Shown: piece by piece, positions 45,823 to 53,804 of the stretch | Numbering within the stretch: position 1 is the stretch's first letter | How the letters are laid out: the number at the start of each line of letters is the position of its first letter | Source: Crocinitomicaceae bacterium | GTDB taxonomy: Bacteria; Bacteroidota; Bacteroidia; Flavobacteriales_D; Crocinitomicaceae | Length of the DNA: 64,000 nt | Direction of reading: 5' to 3' | Assembly: GCA_021740745.1 (NCBI GenBank) | Contig: JAIOZF010000003.1 | Coordinates: forward strand, 1-64,000 | The notes under the pieces: generated by a model | The model's database searches: none | Seen by the model: only the letters and a program-made list of their open reading frames with translations | What the model was told of the DNA's origin: nothing | Program-made: the position numbers and the translations under genes

Positions 45823-47973
45823 ATGTCTGAAGGAGATAACAAAAAGAAAAGCCCGTTTTCAATCTATTGGGTTTACGCCATTATTGGTGTGGCATTAATT
45901 GCCTTTCAATTATTTAGCAGCTCTAGTGGCCGCATAACCTTGCAATATCAATCAACTTTCGATCAACTTGCGGTGCAAGGATATTTGACGGATGTGAAAT
46001 TAATCAATAAGGTTCGCGTCGATTTCAAAATTAACAATGAAGGAAAAAAATTCATCAAAGCATCTAAAGATGCTAAATTCAAGGTGATAAAAGAAGCTTT
46101 TTCTAAAGGTTCAAATATGCGTTCTGGTGATCCTGTTTTTGAATTAACAATTGTAGATGCAGGAAATTTCGAATCGAAAGTGGATGAAATTAACTCAAAA
46201 ATCAAGGAAAATAACATTCTATTGACGGCAGAAAAGAAAAAAGAAATACCGCCATTGGAGTTCGTTTCTGACGAGGAAGTAAATTATTTAGGTAATATAT
46301 TGAACTTCCTTTTACCATTCTTAATTCTTGTGGCTATTTGGATTTTTGTGATGCGAAGAATGACAGGTGGAGGCGGCGGAGGCGGCGGAAGCCAGATTTT
46401 CAATATTGGAAAATCGAAAGCACAGGTTTATGAAAAAGGTAAAACAACGAACGTAACATTTAAAGATGTTGCTGGATTGGAAGGTGCTAAAGAAGAAATC
46501 GTTGAGATCGTTGAATTCCTTAAAAACCCTAAAAAGTATACGGATCTTGGAGCTAAAATTCCTAAGGGAGCGTTGCTTGTTGGACCTCCAGGAACAGGAA
46601 AAACATTATTAGCAAAAGCTGTTGCTGGTGAAGCAAAAGTACCTTTCTTCTCTTTGTCAGGTTCCGATTTCGTTGAGATGTTTGTAGGAGTTGGAGCTTC
46701 GCGAGTGAGAGATTTATTCAAACAAGCCAAAGAAAAAGCACCTTCTATCATTTTCATTGATGAAATCGATGCAATTGGTCGTGCAAGAGGAAAAAACAAT
46801 GGCTTCAACTCAAATGACGAGCGTGAAAACACCTTGAATCAATTGTTGACAGAGATGGATGGTTTTGGAACGAATTCAGGAGTCATTATTCTTGCTGCAA
46901 CAAACAGAGCGGATGTTTTGGATGCTGCCTTGACCCGTGCTGGACGTTTCGATCGTCAGATTTATGTTGATATGCCAGATATCAATGAACGTAAAGAAAT
47001 TTTCGCTGTTCATTTGAAACCTATCAAATTAGAACCAGGAATTGACATTGATTTCTTGGCAAAACAAACTCCTGGATTCTCTGGAGCTGATATCGCAAAT
47101 CTTTGTAACGAAGCTGCCTTAATTGCGGCTAGACATGACAAACAGTTTGTTCAAAAACAAGATTTCCTAGATGCAGTAGATCGTATCGTTGGTGGACTGG
47201 AGAAAAAGAATAAAATCATTACGAAAAACGAGAAGAAAGCAATTGCCTATCACGAAGCTGGTCACGCAACAATTTCTTGGTTACTTGAACATGCTAATCC
47301 ATTGGTTAAGGTGACAATTGTGCCTAGAGGACAATCATTGGGAGCAGCTTGGTACTTACCAGAAGAAAGAAGTATCACCACAACTGAGCAAATTTTGGAT
47401 GAAATGTGTTCTGCATTAGGTGGACGAGCTTCTGAGTTAATTACGTTTGGAAAGATCAGTACAGGTGCGTTGAGTGACCTAGAAAAGGTAACAAAACAAG
47501 CCTATGCCATGGTTTCCATTTATGGATTAAATGATAAAATTGGTAATATTTCATTCTACGATTCTCAAGGAAGAGATTCATTTACGAAACCTTATTCTGA
47601 TGACACAGCACGTGTGATTGATGAAGAAGTTAGTAAACTTGTTGAATCTCAATACCAAAGAGCAATAGCTATTCTGAAAGCGAATGAAGATAAACTTCAG
47701 TTATTAGCTGAAAAGTTATTATCGAAGGAAGTGGTTTTCAAAGAAGATTTAGTTGAGATTTTTGGTAAACGTCAATGGGAACCAGAAGAGGAAGTTGCGC
47801 ATGCGAAAGTTGAAACAGAGGATGCTGTGGCTGAAATTGAAACGGTTGAAAGCAGTGAAACGGAATCAAGCACAGATGCTCCTATTCAAACAGATACAGT
47901 AATTGAAGAACCAAAAAACGAAGATGAAAAAAAAGAAGATAATTCGTTGAACGATTCCGAAGAAAAGGCATAA
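45823..47973 (+). CDS. ftsH: ATP-dependent zinc metalloprotease FtsH
   Basis: A 716-residue inner-membrane AAA+ protease. Two membrane segments flank a small periplasmic domain (about 15-32 and 158-175). A Gly-rich linker ([11 protein letters not shown]) precedes the AAA domain: Walker [14 protein letters not shown] (about 252-264), Walker [17 protein letters not shown], and the second region of homology ending [11 protein letters not shown]. The zinc site HEAGH is near residue 476. The C-terminal tail is acidic. It degrades membrane and misfolded proteins and may control lipid synthesis enzymes. It follows rsfS by 9 nt; a terminator separates it from cdsA. Confidence 0.97.
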   Translation: MSEGDNKKKSPFSIYWVYAIIGVALIAFQLFSSSSGRITLQYQSTFDQLAVQGYLTDVKLINKVRVDFKINNEGKKFIKASKDAKFKVIKEAFSKGSNMRSGDPVFELTIVDAGNFESKVDEINSKIKENNILLTAEKKKEIPPLEFVSDEEVNYLGNILNFLLPFLILVAIWIFVMRRMTGGGGGGGGSQIFNIGKSKAQVYEKGKTTNVTFKDVAGLEGAKEEIVEIVEFLKNPKKYTDLGAKIPKGALLVGPPGTGKTLLAKAVAGEAKVPFFSLSGSDFVEMFVGVGASRVRDLFKQAKEKAPSIIFIDEIDAIGRARGKNNGFNSNDERENTLNQLLTEMDGFGTNSGVIILAATNRADVLDAALTRAGRFDRQIYVDMPDINERKEIFAVHLKPIKLEPGIDIDFLAKQTPGFSGADIANLCNEAALIAARHDKQFVQKQDFLDAVDRIVGGLEKKNKIITKNEKKAIAYHEAGHATISWLLEHANPLVKVTIVPRGQSLGAAWYLPEERSITTTEQILDEMCSALGGRASELITFGKISTGALSDLEKVTKQAYAMVSIYGLNDKIGNISFYDSQGRDSFTKPYSDDTARVIDEEVSKLVESQYQRAIAILKANEDKLQLLAEKLLSKEVVFKEDLVEIFGKRQWEPEEEVAHAKVETEDAVAEIETVESSETESSTDAPIQTDTVIEEPKNEDEKKEDNSLNDSEEKA

Positions 47974-47986
47974 TAAATAAAAAACG

Positions 47987-48030
47987 AAAGAATCCCTCAT
48001 ATCGAAAGGCATGAGGGATTCTTTTTTTTA
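47987..48030 (+). terminator. rho-independent terminator after ftsH
   Basis: AAAGAATCCCTCAT pairs with ATGAGGGATTCTTT across a 10-nt loop and is followed by a T run. Confidence 0.88.
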
Positions 48031-48054
48031 ATAAATCACTTTCGCAAAAAAACG

Positions 48055-48062
48055 TAAATTTG
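48055..48062 (+). promoter_or_regulatory. candidate -7 promoter element abutting cdsA
   Basis: TAAATTTG matches TAnnTTTG and ends 4 nt before the ATG at 48067, so the cdsA-psd transcript is probably leaderless or nearly so. Confidence 0.5.
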
Positions 48063-48066
48063 CAGC

Positions 48067-48882
48067 ATGAATAATTTGGTTTTACGGTCAATCACAGGTG
48101 CTATCTTTGCTACTGTTGTGTTAGGATCTGTGCTTTGGGATCCCTTTGCTCAGATGGCCGTTTTTTCCATTTTCATGGTATTAGGTTTAGTAGAGTTTTA
48201 TGCCCTATTCAACGAACACTCTATTGTCAAGGTAAGTAAAGAAATAGGGTTGTTTATTGGACTTTTCATCTTTACATTAATGATTGGTATTAGTCTACAA
48301 TGGCTGCCGGAATTATCACTTGTTCTTATCTTTCCGCTTTTCTTCACCTTGATTTTAGCTGAATTATGGACAAAAAAAGAGCATCCTTTAATTAATATTT
48401 CAGTTCTTGTTTTTGGTATTATATACGTTGTTGGTCCGTTTTACTTAACGATAGACATGAATCTTCGCGATGATTCCTATATGCCTTCAGTTGTAGCAAT
48501 GTTTTTATTGATTTGGACAAATGACACTTTCGCCTATTTATCCGGACGGTTGTTTGGAAAAACAAAACTCTTTGAACGTATCTCTCCGAAAAAAACTTGG
48601 GAAGGGACTATTGGTGGTGTTGTTATGACGATACTTCTCGGTTTTATTATTGGAACATATATCAATCAAGGTGAAACTATGTTCTGGATAATTTCAGCTA
48701 TTATTATTGCTCCTTGCGCCATTTTTGGTGATTTATTAGAGTCCCTTTTCAAAAGAAGTTTAGGAATTAAAGATTCAGGAACGATTTTGCCGGGACATGG
48801 AGGAATATTGGATCGTTTTGATGCTGCATTATTCTCGATTCCCTTTTTCTATTGTTGGACAATGATTTATCATTATTTTTAA
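48067..48882 (+). CDS. cdsA: phosphatidate cytidylyltransferase
   Basis: A 271-residue integral membrane enzyme with about eight hydrophobic helices that makes CDP-diacylglycerol from phosphatidate and CTP. RISPKKTWEGTIGG and the family signature GDLLESLFKRSLGIKDSGT, continuing to LPGHGGILDRFDA, are present near the C terminus. Psd follows after 11 nt. CdsA and Psd are both steps on the route to phosphatidylethanolamine; the serine transferase PssA is not in this window. Confidence 0.96.
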   Translation: MNNLVLRSITGAIFATVVLGSVLWDPFAQMAVFSIFMVLGLVEFYALFNEHSIVKVSKEIGLFIGLFIFTLMIGISLQWLPELSLVLIFPLFFTLILAELWTKKEHPLINISVLVFGIIYVVGPFYLTIDMNLRDDSYMPSVVAMFLLIWTNDTFAYLSGRLFGKTKLFERISPKKTWEGTIGGVVMTILLGFIIGTYINQGETMFWIISAIIIAPCAIFGDLLESLFKRSLGIKDSGTILPGHGGILDRFDAALFSIPFFYCWTMIYHYF

Positions 48883-48893
48883 AAAAAAAGTTT

Positions 48894-49559
48894 ATGACTT
48901 TACACAGAGAAGGATACCTCATCATGGCTGTTGGATTAATTATCCTAAGTGCAATTCAAGTTGGAAACTATTTTCTTTTCACGATGACTGGTTGGACTTG
49001 GTTATTCCTGTTATTGAGCCTTGGAGCGCTTGTAATGGCATACTTAATTATTCAATTCTTCCGAGTACCGAGTCGCGTTTTTTCGTTCACTGACAATGAT
49101 ATTTTATGTCCAGCTGACGGAAAAGTTGTAGTAATCGAAGAAGTTACAGAATCAGAATATTTTAAGGATCGTCGTATTCAAGTTTCTATTTTCATGTCCC
49201 CCATGAACGTACACGCTAATTACAATCCAATTTCAGGTTTGATGAAATATGTAAAATATCACCCTGGACTTTTCTTGGTTGCATGGCATCCGAAAAGTAG
49301 TACAGACAATGAGCGAACAACAATGGTAATTGAACATTCAAGTGGTAAAGAAGTTTTATTCCGACAAATTGCTGGTGCTGTTGCGCGACGTATTTGTTAT
49401 TACGTACAACCAGGTCAGACAGTTAAAACTGGAGATGAATTTGGATTCATTAAATTTGGCTCGAGAGTTGATGTATTGTTGCCACTCGATTGTAAAATAA
49501 ATGTTAAAATTGGGGATACGGTAAAAGCTAAGCTCACAAAGCTTGGAGAATTGAATTAA
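48894..49559 (+). CDS. psd: phosphatidylserine decarboxylase proenzyme
   Basis: A 221-residue short-form (archaeal/Bacteroidota-type) decarboxylase that makes phosphatidylethanolamine. An N-terminal membrane segment pair is followed by CPADGKVVVIEE, SIFMSPMNVHANYNPISG and the self-cleavage site KFGSRVD (Gly189-Ser190), where the serine becomes the pyruvoyl cofactor. The ATG at 48894 is preferred; the open extension from 48852 lies within cdsA. It is 11 nt downstream of cdsA and clearly cotranscribed. Confidence 0.95.
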   Translation: MTLHREGYLIMAVGLIILSAIQVGNYFLFTMTGWTWLFLLLSLGALVMAYLIIQFFRVPSRVFSFTDNDILCPADGKVVVIEEVTESEYFKDRRIQVSIFMSPMNVHANYNPISGLMKYVKYHPGLFLVAWHPKSSTDNERTTMVIEHSSGKEVLFRQIAGAVARRICYYVQPGQTVKTGDEFGFIKFGSRVDVLLPLDCKINVKIGDTVKAKLTKLGELN

Positions 49560-49593
49560 AAAGTTGTAAATTCACAAAAAAAACACAATAGCT

Positions 49594-49815
49594 ATGAAAA
49601 AAGTAATTTTTGCACTTGCGTTGATGACATTTGTAGGTTCTGTTGCAACAACAGCTTACGCAGCTTCAAACGGTGTTTCAACTGAAATTAAGAAAGACGA
49701 TAAGAAGAAGAAAAAGAAAAAAGGTGCTTGTTGCTCTGCAGAGAAAGGAACAGCAGCTGGATCTTCTTGTACGAAAGGAACCGAAACTAAAGCTTGTTGC
49801 ACTAAAAAGCAATAA
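49594..49815 (+). CDS. small exported Lys- and Cys-rich protein of unknown function
   Basis: A 73-residue protein: a clear signal peptide (MKKVIFALALMTFVGSVATT, cleavage after AYA), then a mature part of about 50 residues with a run of seven lysines after DD (KDDKKKKKKK) and five cysteines in CCSAEK, SSCTKG and ACCTKK. No domain is recognised. The spaced cysteines could bind metal or form disulfides. It sits 34 nt after psd, ahead of a strong terminator, so it may be the last gene of that transcript or have its own promoter. Confidence 0.72.
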   Translation: MKKVIFALALMTFVGSVATTAYAASNGVSTEIKKDDKKKKKKKGACCSAEKGTAAGSSCTKGTETKACCTKKQ

Positions 49816-49831
49816 TGTTTGTTTAGACATT

Positions 49832-49867
49832 AAAAAGCCGTTCAAGAATTTTGAACGGCTTTTTTTA
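49832..49867. terminator. bidirectional terminator between the small exported protein and xth
   Basis: AAAAAGCCGTTCAA pairs perfectly with TTGAACGGCTTTTT across a GAATT loop, with A and T tracts on the two sides. Confidence 0.9.
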
Positions 49868-49880
49868 TGTCATTAATTGA

Positions 49881-50642
49881 TTATCCTATTACAATTCCAA
49901 CGGGACAATGGTCAGATCCCATCACATCGTTTAATATAAAAGCCTCGCTAACTTTTGGTAGAAATGCCTCTGAGACTAAAAAATAATCAATTCTCCAGCC
50001 AATATTCTTCCCTCTTGCTCCTGCTCGGTAACTCCACCAAGAATATTTTACCTCATCACCATTTAATGAACGGAACGTATCAACCAATCCATTCGATGCA
50101 AAGGCATCCATCCCATCAATTTCCTCTTGCATATAGCCTGCTGCCTTATTGTAATTCTGTTTTGGTCGAGCCAAATCAATTTCCTTATGTGCAACATTAA
50201 AATCACCGCAAACAACAACTGGTTTCATTTTCTCTAAACCTTTTAAGTACTTTAAGAATTCTTGATCCCATGATTGTCGATAATCCAACCGCAACAATTC
50301 ACTTCCTGAATTCGGAACATATACTGTTATCAAATAGAATTCTTCGAATTCAGCACATGTGATACGCCCTTCATTGTCATGATCGCCATGTCCAATATAA
50401 TAGGTAACCGCAATGGGATTATGTTTGGTAAGAATTGCCGTTCCCGAATATCCTTTCTTCTCAGCTTCATTCGCATAAACATGGTAATCCCCAAGTTCTG
50501 CCACTGCTTCTCTTACTTGTTCAACAGATGCTTTGGTTTCTTGGAGACAAATGATGTCTGCATTTACTCTTCGCATGTCTTCTGCGAACGATTTTTGCAT
50601 GATGGCACGTACACCATTCACATTAAAAGAGATGATTTTCAT
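49881..50642 (-). CDS. xth: exodeoxyribonuclease III / AP endonuclease
   Basis: A 253-residue EEP-fold DNA repair nuclease that cleaves at abasic sites. The ATG at 50642 gives MKIISFNVNGVRAIMQKSF; the open frame to 50801 is spurious and overlaps mutS2 on the other strand. Motifs are ICLQETKAS (metal-binding glutamate), GYSGTAILTK, VYVPNSG (active-site tyrosine), VVCGDFNVAHKEIDLA and a C-terminal GSDHCPVGI (catalytic Asp-His). It is divergent from mutS2 across 110 nt. Confidence 0.95.
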   Translation of the reverse strand: MKIISFNVNGVRAIMQKSFAEDMRRVNADIICLQETKASVEQVREAVAELGDYHVYANEAEKKGYSGTAILTKHNPIAVTYYIGHGDHDNEGRITCAEFEEFYLITVYVPNSGSELLRLDYRQSWDQEFLKYLKGLEKMKPVVVCGDFNVAHKEIDLARPKQNYNKAAGYMQEEIDGMDAFASNGLVDTFRSLNGDEVKYSWWSYRAGARGKNIGWRIDYFLVSEAFLPKVSEAFILNDVMGSDHCPVGIVIG

Positions 50643-50752
50643 GAAACAAAAATAATCAACAATCTTCAGGTTTTCAATTCTAAACGAAAGAACACAAACT
50701 TTTGAATAATCTAAACTAAACGCATCTTGAAACTGTTTAGTAACTTTACACA

Positions 50753-52879
50753 ATGCACCAATTTGATGAGCAAACAGTAAATGATCTTGAATTCCCAACA
50801 ATTAGGGAGTGGCTTGTCGCTTATGTGATTGGTCCAACGGCCAAAAAACGCATGGAAGAATTAAGTCCATCGAATCATTTCCCAAGTATTGAAATTGAAT
50901 TGAGAAAAGTCAATGAACTATTGGCGATTCGTGAACAAGGGGAAATTTTTCCTGCCTTGGATTTCGAAGAATTACAAAACGAAATAAAACTTTTACCCAT
51001 TCGTAATTCAGTATTGCTGTTAGAGGGATACATTCGCATCGCGCGCGCATCAGACTTGGTCAATTCCTTACTATATTTCTTTGATAAGCGAGAAAAGGAT
51101 TATCCTCTTTTGAATGGACTTTTCAAAGATGCTTATTACACCAAAGATATTATTGAAGCGATTGAAAAAGTATTTGACCGCGCCGGAAATGTGAAAGATG
51201 ATGCTTCCAAATTGCTGTATGAAATCCGTCAGAAAATAAAAACCATTCGAAATCAAATCAATCGAAATTTTGACAAGGAAGTCCGCCGTTTGGTGAAAGA
51301 GAATGTGTTGGGTGATACCAAAGAGGCATTTGTAAATGATCGTCGCGTTCTTACTATTTTATCAACCCATAAAAGAAAAATATCTGGAACAGTTGTAGGA
51401 TCTAGTAAAACGGGCAGTTTAACCTTTATCGAACCACAGGTTAATATTCAATTGAACAATGAATTGGAGATGCTGTTGGATGATGAACGAAAGGAGATTT
51501 ACAGAATACTTCAAGCCTTAACCAAAGAAATTGCTCTCTTCTTGCCGCTTATTCAAGCGTATCAAACGATTTTAACGCAACTCGATTTTATCAATGCAAA
51601 AACGCGTTTGGCCTTAGAACTCAACTGTGTTTTACCAGGAATTGAAAATGATACGCATATTGAAATTATCAATGCCTATCATCCGATATTGTGGAAAGCG
51701 AACAAAGCGATGGGAAAGAAAACCTTGCCGCAATATATCCACATGGATAAGTTTTCGCGGATGTTGGTCATTTCAGGTCCAAATGCGGGAGGTAAAAGTA
51801 TTACCTTGAAAACAATCGGACTTTTGCAATTGATGCTTCAATCGGGCTTACTGGTGCCAGTGGATGCTAATAGTAAAATGTGTTTCTTTCAGCAAATTCT
51901 CTCCGATATTGGCGATAATCAATCGATTGAGAATGAACTAAGCACCTACTCCTACCGTTTGAAACGGATGAAACATTTTTTAGAAGTTTCAAACAAGCGT
52001 ACTTTACTGCTCTTAGATGAATTTGGGACAGGTTCTGATCCTGATTTAGGTGGCGCGTTGGCAGAGGTTTTCTTTGAAGAATTGTACAATAAAAAGAGTT
52101 TTGGTGTCATTACAACCCATTACGCAAACATCAAATTAAAGGCAGATCAACTGAAGAATGCAATTAATGGTTGTATGCTGTTCGATACAGAAACTCTTGA
52201 GCCTTTGTATCGCTTTTCGATCGGTCAACCTGGTAGTTCATTTACGTTTGAAGTAGCCCAAATAAATGGTATTCCACTCGATTTAATTGAAGAAGCAAAA
52301 ACACGTTTAGATGTCCGCAAAGTTTCAATGGACAAGTTATTGAGCGAACTTCAGAAAGAAAAAACATATTTAGAACGCTTAAATCACGAGCACATTGAGG
52401 CGCAACGAATAGCACTTGAATCGAAACAGCAATACGAAGAACGCAAAAAGCGTTATGACGAAAAATTGGCAACGCAACAAGATACATTAGAGCGCAACAA
52501 CAAGTTTGTGAATGCAGGCAGAAAAATGAGTCAATTTATTGATCGTTATTTGACGAAATCACGCAAAAAAGATGCGAATCAGCCATTATTTGATGAAATC
52601 AAGAAATACTTAGCGGTTGAAAAGGCAAAAATAGAAGACGCCAAATTGGTTGAAAAACTGAAATCAGAAGTTGCAGCGAAGAATCCCAAGAAACAGAAAC
52701 CAGCGCGACCAGAACAAGATCCGCATCAACGTCATAAAATTCAAATCGGTTCGACCGTAAAATTAATTGCTACAAAACAAGCTGGTACAGTCGAATCTAT
52801 GGATGGAGACAACTTAACCGTGACATTTGGATTCTTGCGAATGAAGGTTGAGAAGGAGAAATTGATGTGGGTGAAGTGA
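50753..52879 (+). CDS. MutS2-family DNA mismatch-repair-like ATPase without Smr domain
   Basis: A 708-residue MutS2-type protein. The lever/core region (about 1-300) is followed by the ATPase: Walker A ISGPNAGGKSITLKT (about 340-355), LLLLDEFGTGSDPDLGGALA, then a coiled coil (about 515-620, Lys/Glu-rich) and a C-terminal KOW-like segment (KIQIGSTVKLIATKQAGTVE). The Smr nuclease domain that normally ends MutS2 is missing. The stop is clean and no Smr-like frame follows, so this is a short form, not an obvious frameshift. It may act in recombination control or ribosome rescue. A near -7 box (TAACTTTA) ends 4 nt before the ATG. Confidence 0.9.
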   Translation: MHQFDEQTVNDLEFPTIREWLVAYVIGPTAKKRMEELSPSNHFPSIEIELRKVNELLAIREQGEIFPALDFEELQNEIKLLPIRNSVLLLEGYIRIARASDLVNSLLYFFDKREKDYPLLNGLFKDAYYTKDIIEAIEKVFDRAGNVKDDASKLLYEIRQKIKTIRNQINRNFDKEVRRLVKENVLGDTKEAFVNDRRVLTILSTHKRKISGTVVGSSKTGSLTFIEPQVNIQLNNELEMLLDDERKEIYRILQALTKEIALFLPLIQAYQTILTQLDFINAKTRLALELNCVLPGIENDTHIEIINAYHPILWKANKAMGKKTLPQYIHMDKFSRMLVISGPNAGGKSITLKTIGLLQLMLQSGLLVPVDANSKMCFFQQILSDIGDNQSIENELSTYSYRLKRMKHFLEVSNKRTLLLLDEFGTGSDPDLGGALAEVFFEELYNKKSFGVITTHYANIKLKADQLKNAINGCMLFDTETLEPLYRFSIGQPGSSFTFEVAQINGIPLDLIEEAKTRLDVRKVSMDKLLSELQKEKTYLERLNHEHIEAQRIALESKQQYEERKKRYDEKLATQQDTLERNNKFVNAGRKMSQFIDRYLTKSRKKDANQPLFDEIKKYLAVEKAKIEDAKLVEKLKSEVAAKNPKKQKPARPEQDPHQRHKIQIGSTVKLIATKQAGTVESMDGDNLTVTFGFLRMKVEKEKLMWVK

Positions 52880-52884
52880 CTAGA

Positions 52885-53026
52885 GATCGCTACGCTGTGA
52901 GAACATAGAACATAGATCGCTCCGCTTTTAGACTAATTCATTTGAAGTATTAAAATTTTCTATTCTGAATAATAGTTTAGTAGTAAAAAATAAGTCTCGC
53001 ATCTCGGCTCTCGGTTCTCTGTTCTC
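52885..53026. repeat. intergenic repeat cluster: GATCGCTnCGCT pair and imperfect inverted repeat
   Basis: GATCGCTACGCT and GATCGCTCCGCT lie about 30 bp apart, just after mutS2. GAGAACATAGAAC at 52899-52911 is an inverted repeat of GTTCTCTGTTCTC at 53014-53026 with 12/13 matches, the latter inside a low-complexity CTCGG/TTCTC tract. It looks like a dispersed intergenic element; other copies would have to be found elsewhere in the genome. Confidence 0.45.
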
Positions 53027-53093
53027 AATATTTGGCAAGAATTTTGTTAATCCGCGGAAAATATGTTTATTTGACTAATCTAAAAATTAAATT

Positions 53094-53741
53094 ATGAAAA
53101 AAATCTTTACAATTATTGGAATTTCATTTCTTTCAGTTTCTTCTTTGCAAGCTCAAACTCCAGTAGAGCAAGGTAATTTTATTATTGATGTGTATGCGGG
53201 TATTCCGAACTGGGCGAATTCGATATTATACAACAATGTTGAACCAGATGCAACTCAAACCGATGTAAGAAATTACAAATTAAATGGTGGTTTATTGTCA
53301 TACGGTGGACGTTTCGAATACATGATTGCTGATAATTTTGGTGTAGGTGTAGATGTAAACTATGAAGTTTCTGGATTTAACTATGATTACACAACACAAG
53401 AATACAATGATGTAACTATGCAATTTGAAAATCGTGATTATAACATAGATTACAAATCGAAAAAACTAAGAGCAATGGCTCGTTTAAATTATCACTTTGT
53501 GCAAAATGACCGTTTAGATGCTTATGCTGGTTTTGCTGGTGGTTATAAAAATGTGAATCGTTCTATCGCTACGGATGATACAAATTATGATGATGGTTCA
53601 ATTAATGGAGCACTTATACCAGTTTCTTTCAGAATTGCTGTGGGAACAAGAATTTATTTCACAAACAATATTGGTGGAATGATTGAACTTGGCGCTGGTG
53701 GTGGTGCTTTGTTACAATTCGGTTTATCTGCAAAATTCTAA
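53094..53741 (+). CDS. outer-membrane beta-barrel protein (OmpA/OprF-barrel-like)
   Basis: A 215-residue precursor: signal peptide (MKKIFTIIGISFLSVSSLQA), then alternating strands typical of a small barrel (FIIDVYAGIPNWANSILYNN, LLSYGGRFEYMIADNFGVGV, LRAMARLNYHFVQNDRLDAY, AGFAGGYKNVN), ending with aromatic ALLQFGLSAKF. It is probably an eight-stranded porin-like barrel of the omp_beta-brl class. No peptidoglycan-binding OmpA domain is present. It stands alone, with a terminator shared with the convergent aconitase gene. Confidence 0.82.
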   Translation: MKKIFTIIGISFLSVSSLQAQTPVEQGNFIIDVYAGIPNWANSILYNNVEPDATQTDVRNYKLNGGLLSYGGRFEYMIADNFGVGVDVNYEVSGFNYDYTTQEYNDVTMQFENRDYNIDYKSKKLRAMARLNYHFVQNDRLDAYAGFAGGYKNVNRSIATDDTNYDDGSINGALIPVSFRIAVGTRIYFTNNIGGMIELGAGGGALLQFGLSAKF

Positions 53742-53752
53742 TAAAACATTTC

Positions 53753-53790
53753 AAAAAAAAATCCCGTTTCATCGAAGCGGGATTTTTTTT
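53753..53790. terminator. bidirectional terminator between the barrel gene and aconitase
   Basis: AAAATCCCGTTTC pairs with GAAGCGGGATTTT through an ATC loop with one G-U, flanked by A and T runs. Confidence 0.88.
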
Positions 53791-53804
53791 GCGTCTAATT
53801 CATA

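Noticed and set aside
46376-46395. Gly run in FtsH as a repeat-expansion artefact
   Set aside because: A flexible glycine linker between the membrane and AAA domains is normal for Bacteroidota FtsH.
49700-49725. Lysine run in the small exported protein as a sequencing error
   Set aside because: The frame stays open on both sides with a signal peptide before and regular cysteines after; a shift would destroy one or the other.
50643-50801. N-terminal extension of the Xth nuclease
   Set aside because: It overlaps the mutS2 start and lacks nuclease features; the internal ATG at 50642 gives the canonical start.
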